DNA of 64,000 nucleotides from Actinophytocola oryzae. GTDB taxonomy: Bacteria > Actinomycetota > Actinomycetes > Mycobacteriales > Pseudonocardiaceae. The stretch covers positions 248,001-312,000 of the forward strand of contig NZ_SOCP01000002.1 in NCBI RefSeq assembly GCF_004364325.1, written 5' to 3'. Every line of letters starts with the position of its first letter. The stretch's first letter is position 1. The notes below the pieces were generated by a model, which saw only the letters and a program-made list of their open reading frames with translations, was not told the DNA's origin and did not search any database. This document shows, one piece after another, positions 61,677-64,000 of this stretch. Made by a program: the position numbers and the translations under genes.

Positions 61677-62270
61677 ATGAACCTGAAGAACCACGCGACC
61701 ATCAGGCCTGCGAGTGCATTGACAAAGTTCGGCACGAGATTATTGGTCGCGACAGTGGCAGGTGCGGCATTCGCCGTAGCGGGATGTTCCAGTCCCACCG
61801 AGCAGCCGACAGTGCCAACGCCGAGTTCGACCGCCCGGCAGTCGGTGGCCGCTACCGAACTCGCCGACGCGCCTGCTCCTGCCGTCACAACGAATTCCGC
61901 CCCGGTCGCGGCGGAGTCGGACTTTCCGGCCGCCGTCGACCCGTCCGCACTCGAACACGGCGGCACTTACTGGGGTGTCTACGTCACGGTCGTGCGCGCG
62001 GACGACAACGGCCAGGTAAGTCCGGCTGACCAGAAACGGCTCGACGCGGCCAGGAAATCGTTGACCGACCTCGGGTACCAGCCGGATTCCGGGGTCTACG
62101 ACAACGGCTGCGAACAGGGCGTGCAGGAACAACTTCACCTGGATCCGCAGCGCACCTATGCCGCGGTCAGAATCTACTTCGCGACGCAGACCCAGGCCGA
62201 GAAGTTCGTCGAGGAATACCAGCCGGGTGTCGTCGGCACCGCGAAGGTAACCCTTTACTGCATGGACTGA
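61677..62270 (+). CDS. Small lipoprotein of unknown function
   Basis: 197 aa from ATG 61677 (GGGGGG 5-10 bp upstream). Lipobox FAVAGCSSP at about residues 31-39 preceded by a hydrophobic stretch. A Ser/Thr/Pro/Ala-rich linker (about 40-85) leads to a domain of about 100 residues with VYVTVVRADDNGQVSPADQ, DNGCEQGVQEQLHLD, YAAVRIYFATQTQAEKFVEEY. Two Cys near the C-terminus may pair. No family is recognised; a surface-anchored binding or enzyme-regulating role is possible. Confidence 0.82.
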   Translation: MNLKNHATIRPASALTKFGTRLLVATVAGAAFAVAGCSSPTEQPTVPTPSSTARQSVAATELADAPAPAVTTNSAPVAAESDFPAAVDPSALEHGGTYWGVYVTVVRADDNGQVSPADQKRLDAARKSLTDLGYQPDSGVYDNGCEQGVQEQLHLDPQRTYAAVRIYFATQTQAEKFVEEYQPGVVGTAKVTLYCMD

Positions 62271-62296
62271 CCCGAGCAACCGGGCAGGTGCGGTAC

Positions 62297-62312
62297 TGTA
62301 CCGGCAGGTACA
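62297..62312 (+). promoter_or_regulatory. TetR operator-like palindrome
   Basis: TGTACC-GGCA-GGTACA, 6-bp perfect arms, ending 16 bp before the TetR GTG start and just ahead of its GGGAGG ribosome-binding site. Likely autoregulatory. Confidence 0.65.
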
Positions 62313-62328
62313 TTCTCGGGAGGGTCCG

Positions 62329-62937
62329 GTGATCACGAAGAAGGGCGCGGCCACCCGTGCGCGGATCATCGACGCGGCGGCCGACGAGATCCGGGACCGG
62401 GGTATCGCCGCCGTCACGCTGGAGGACGTCGGGCGGCGCAGTGGTACCGGCAAGAGCCAGATGTTCCACTACTTCCCCGACGGCAAGGAGCAGTTGCTGC
62501 TCGCCGTCGCGCGGCGGGAGGCCGAGCGGGTGCTGGAGGACCAGCAGCCCTACCTCGGCGGGCTGACCTCGTGGGCCGCGTGGCAGCGATGGCGGGACGC
62601 CGTGGTCGCCCGGTACCGGCGGCAGGGCGTGCACTGCCCGCTCGGTGCGCTCATCACCGAGGTCGGCAGGCGCACGCCCGCCGCGCAGGCGGTGACGAGC
62701 GAGCTGCTCGCCCAGTGGCAGCGCGAGGTGCGGGCAGGCATCGAGGAGATGCAGGCCCGCGACCTGGTGGACCGGGAGCTCGACCCCGGCAGGACCGCGG
62801 GGGCGGTGGTCGCCGCGATCCAGGGCGGGGTGTCGATTCTGATGTCGACCGGTTCGGTCGACCAGCTCGAGTCCGCCCTGGACCTGTGCCTCGACTTCCT
62901 GCGTCAGTCCACCCAGTTGCGCACGGCGGGCCGGTAG
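62329..62937 (+). CDS. TetR-family regulator (TetR_C_16/YxaF-LmrA-like)
   Basis: 202 aa, GTG 62329 with GGGAGG. HTH: TRARIIDAAADEIRDRGIAAVTLEDVGRRSGTGKSQMFHYFPDGKEQLLLAV. The C-terminal region (CPLGALITEV, SELLAQWQREVRAGIEEMQ) resembles the YxaF/LmrA branch. It is convergent with the aldo/keto reductase gene and overlaps it by 34 bp, an arrangement seen for local regulators. Confidence 0.92.
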   Translation: MITKKGAATRARIIDAAADEIRDRGIAAVTLEDVGRRSGTGKSQMFHYFPDGKEQLLLAVARREAERVLEDQQPYLGGLTSWAAWQRWRDAVVARYRRQGVHCPLGALITEVGRRTPAAQAVTSELLAQWQREVRAGIEEMQARDLVDRELDPGRTAGAVVAAIQGGVSILMSTGSVDQLESALDLCLDFLRQSTQLRTAGR

Positions 62938-64000
62938 CCCGCGGGCTTGTCCGCCACCTGCACGCCGGGGCTGACGAGCCACGACTGGTACCTCGGTGTG
63001 AACATCCCGTACGGCTTGCCCAGCGGCACGGAGCCCGCCGCGTCCAGCTCGGCCCGCAGCTCGTCGGGCAGCGTGAAGTCGAGGGCCGCGAGCGAGGTGT
63101 CCAGCTGCGCCGCGCTGCTCGCCCCGACGATGGCCGACGCGATGCCCGGCTGGGTGGCCACCCAGTTGATCGCGACCTGGGCCATCGTCACGCCGAGCTT
63201 GTCCGCCACGGTCGACAGGGTCCTCAGCAGCTCCCAGTTCCGGTCGGTCCACGCGGCACCGGCGGCGCCGTCGCCGGTGAGCCTGCCGTCCCCGGTCATG
63301 CCGTCGGCGGCGTTGCGGTACTTGCCGGTGAGGAAGCCGCCGGCCAGCGGGCTCCACGCGGTGATGCCGAGGCCCAGTTCCTGCCCCGCCGCCACGTGCT
63401 CCGCCTCGATGGCCCGGTCGACCAGCGAGTACGGCAGCTGCAGGTTGACCAGCGGCGCGAGCGAGTGGGTCTCGGCGAGGGTCTGGGCGCGTGCGGCGTA
63501 CCAGGCGGGCACGTCCGACAGGCCCGCGTAGCGGATCTTGCCCGCGCGGGTGAGGTCGTCGAACGTGCGCAGGACCTCCTCGACCGGGGTCAGGCGGTCC
63601 CAGGTGTGCAGGAGGAAGAGGTCGAGGTAGTCCGTGCGCAGGCGCCGGAGCGAGGCCTCGATGGCCCTGATCATGTGCTTGCGGCCGTTGCCGCCCGCGT
63701 TCGGGTCTCCCGGGTCGACGGTGTTGGTGAACTTGCTGGTGAGCACGAGCCGCTCGCGGGTCCCGGCCTCGGCGACGAGGTTGCCGAGGATGGTCTCGCT
63801 CTCTCCCGCGGTGTAGAAGTCGGCGGTGTCGATGACGTTCCCGCCCGCGTCGAGGTAGCGCCGGAAGATCGGCCGCGCCTCGTCCTGCGTCCTGCCGTAG
63901 GGCGCGTGGAACCCGCCGGTGCCGAAGTTCATGGTGCCGAGTGCCAGCCGGCTGACGCGCAGGCCCGACCTGCCGAGGAGGAAGTACTGGTCCAGTGACA
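62904..64000 (-). CDS. Aldo/keto reductase (start just outside the window)
   Basis: The frame runs to the window end; the last two bases are TG of a start codon (NTG) whose first base would be 64001, followed by SLDQYFLLGRSGLRVSRLALGT. So the protein is essentially complete, 365 aa. AKR TIM-barrel features: GGNVIDTADFYTAGESE (catalytic Asp and Tyr), LVLTSKF (Lys), FLLHTWD (His), VNLQLPYSLVDR, and a C-terminal NADPH-binding SAIVGASSAAQLD. NADPH-dependent reduction of an aldehyde or ketone; substrate unknown. Confidence 0.93.
   Translation of the reverse strand, partial: SLDQYFLLGRSGLRVSRLALGTMNFGTGGFHAPYGRTQDEARPIFRRYLDAGGNVIDTADFYTAGESETILGNLVAEAGTRERLVLTSKFTNTVDPGDPNAGGNGRKHMIRAIEASLRRLRTDYLDLFLLHTWDRLTPVEEVLRTFDDLTRAGKIRYAGLSDVPAWYAARAQTLAETHSLAPLVNLQLPYSLVDRAIEAEHVAAGQELGLGITAWSPLAGGFLTGKYRNAADGMTGDGRLTGDGAAGAAWTDRNWELLRTLSTVADKLGVTMAQVAINWVATQPGIASAIVGASSAAQLDTSLAALDFTLPDELRAELDAAGSVPLGKPYGMFTPRYQSWLVSPGVQVADKPAGYRPAVRNWVD

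Overview
This 64 kb window comes from a very GC-rich actinomycete chromosome. Third codon positions are almost always G or C, GTG starts are frequent, and it carries Lsr2, SARP and WYL regulators and type I modular PKS genes. A filamentous actinomycete, possibly Pseudonocardiaceae, is the best guess; nothing in the window fixes the genus.

Positions 1 to about 32.3 kb are the right-hand part of a polyketide cluster, all on the + strand apart from one small secreted-protein gene. There are four type I PKS proteins. PKS-A (left-truncated) is [KS]-dead AT-KR-ACP. PKS-B is KS-AT-KR-ACP-KS-AT-KR-ACP. PKS-C is KS-(AT missing)-KR-ACP. PKS-D is CoA-ligase-ACP-KS-AT-DH-KR-ACP. PKS-A, B and C share unusual KS (CST instead of CSSS) and AT motifs; PKS-D is an ordinary actinobacterial cis-AT PKS. 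PKS-C is followed by the four-gene set that builds hydroxymalonyl-ACP (dehydrogenase, free ACP, acyl-ACP dehydrogenase, FkbH-like), but no O-methyltransferase is present. Then come a membrane protein, a type II thioesterase, a UMF1-type exporter and an ATP-grasp ligase, mostly with overlapping or closely spaced ends. A plausible reading is that the two AT-defective modules (A and C) are charged in trans, perhaps with hydroxymalonyl from the free ACP. No discrete AT and no releasing TE domain lie in the window, and PKS-D's C-terminal docking tail has no matching N-terminal partner here, so part of the cluster lies left of position 1.

From 32.3 to 45 kb the content changes to secreted and regulatory genes: a PI-PLC-like protein, a headless TetR remnant, an AfsR-like SARP, two beta-trefoil lectin-like proteins, a DUF4328 membrane protein, an ArsR-like regulator, an I36-type inhibitor, a one-piece sugar-binding lipoprotein/histidine kinase fusion, a PrsW-like protease and Lsr2. 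The stretch from 45.7 to 49.7 kb contains two frameshifted pseudogenes (a YeiH-type transporter and a vWF type D domain protein) around an intact MFS/TetR pair.

From 49.6 to 64 kb there are regulator/target pairs with visible palindromic operators: WYL/epoxide hydrolase, TetR/ABC exporter and TetR/aldo-keto reductase. There is also a large NTPase-TM-periplasmic-binding-protein fusion, a GH43 enzyme with a CebR-like operator upstream, an SGNH hydrolase, a truncated dynamin-like GTPase and a lipoprotein. A 30-bp-period palindromic repeat occurs just after PKS-B (2 copies) and PKS-D (6 copies). No rRNA, tRNA, IS element or CRISPR array was found.
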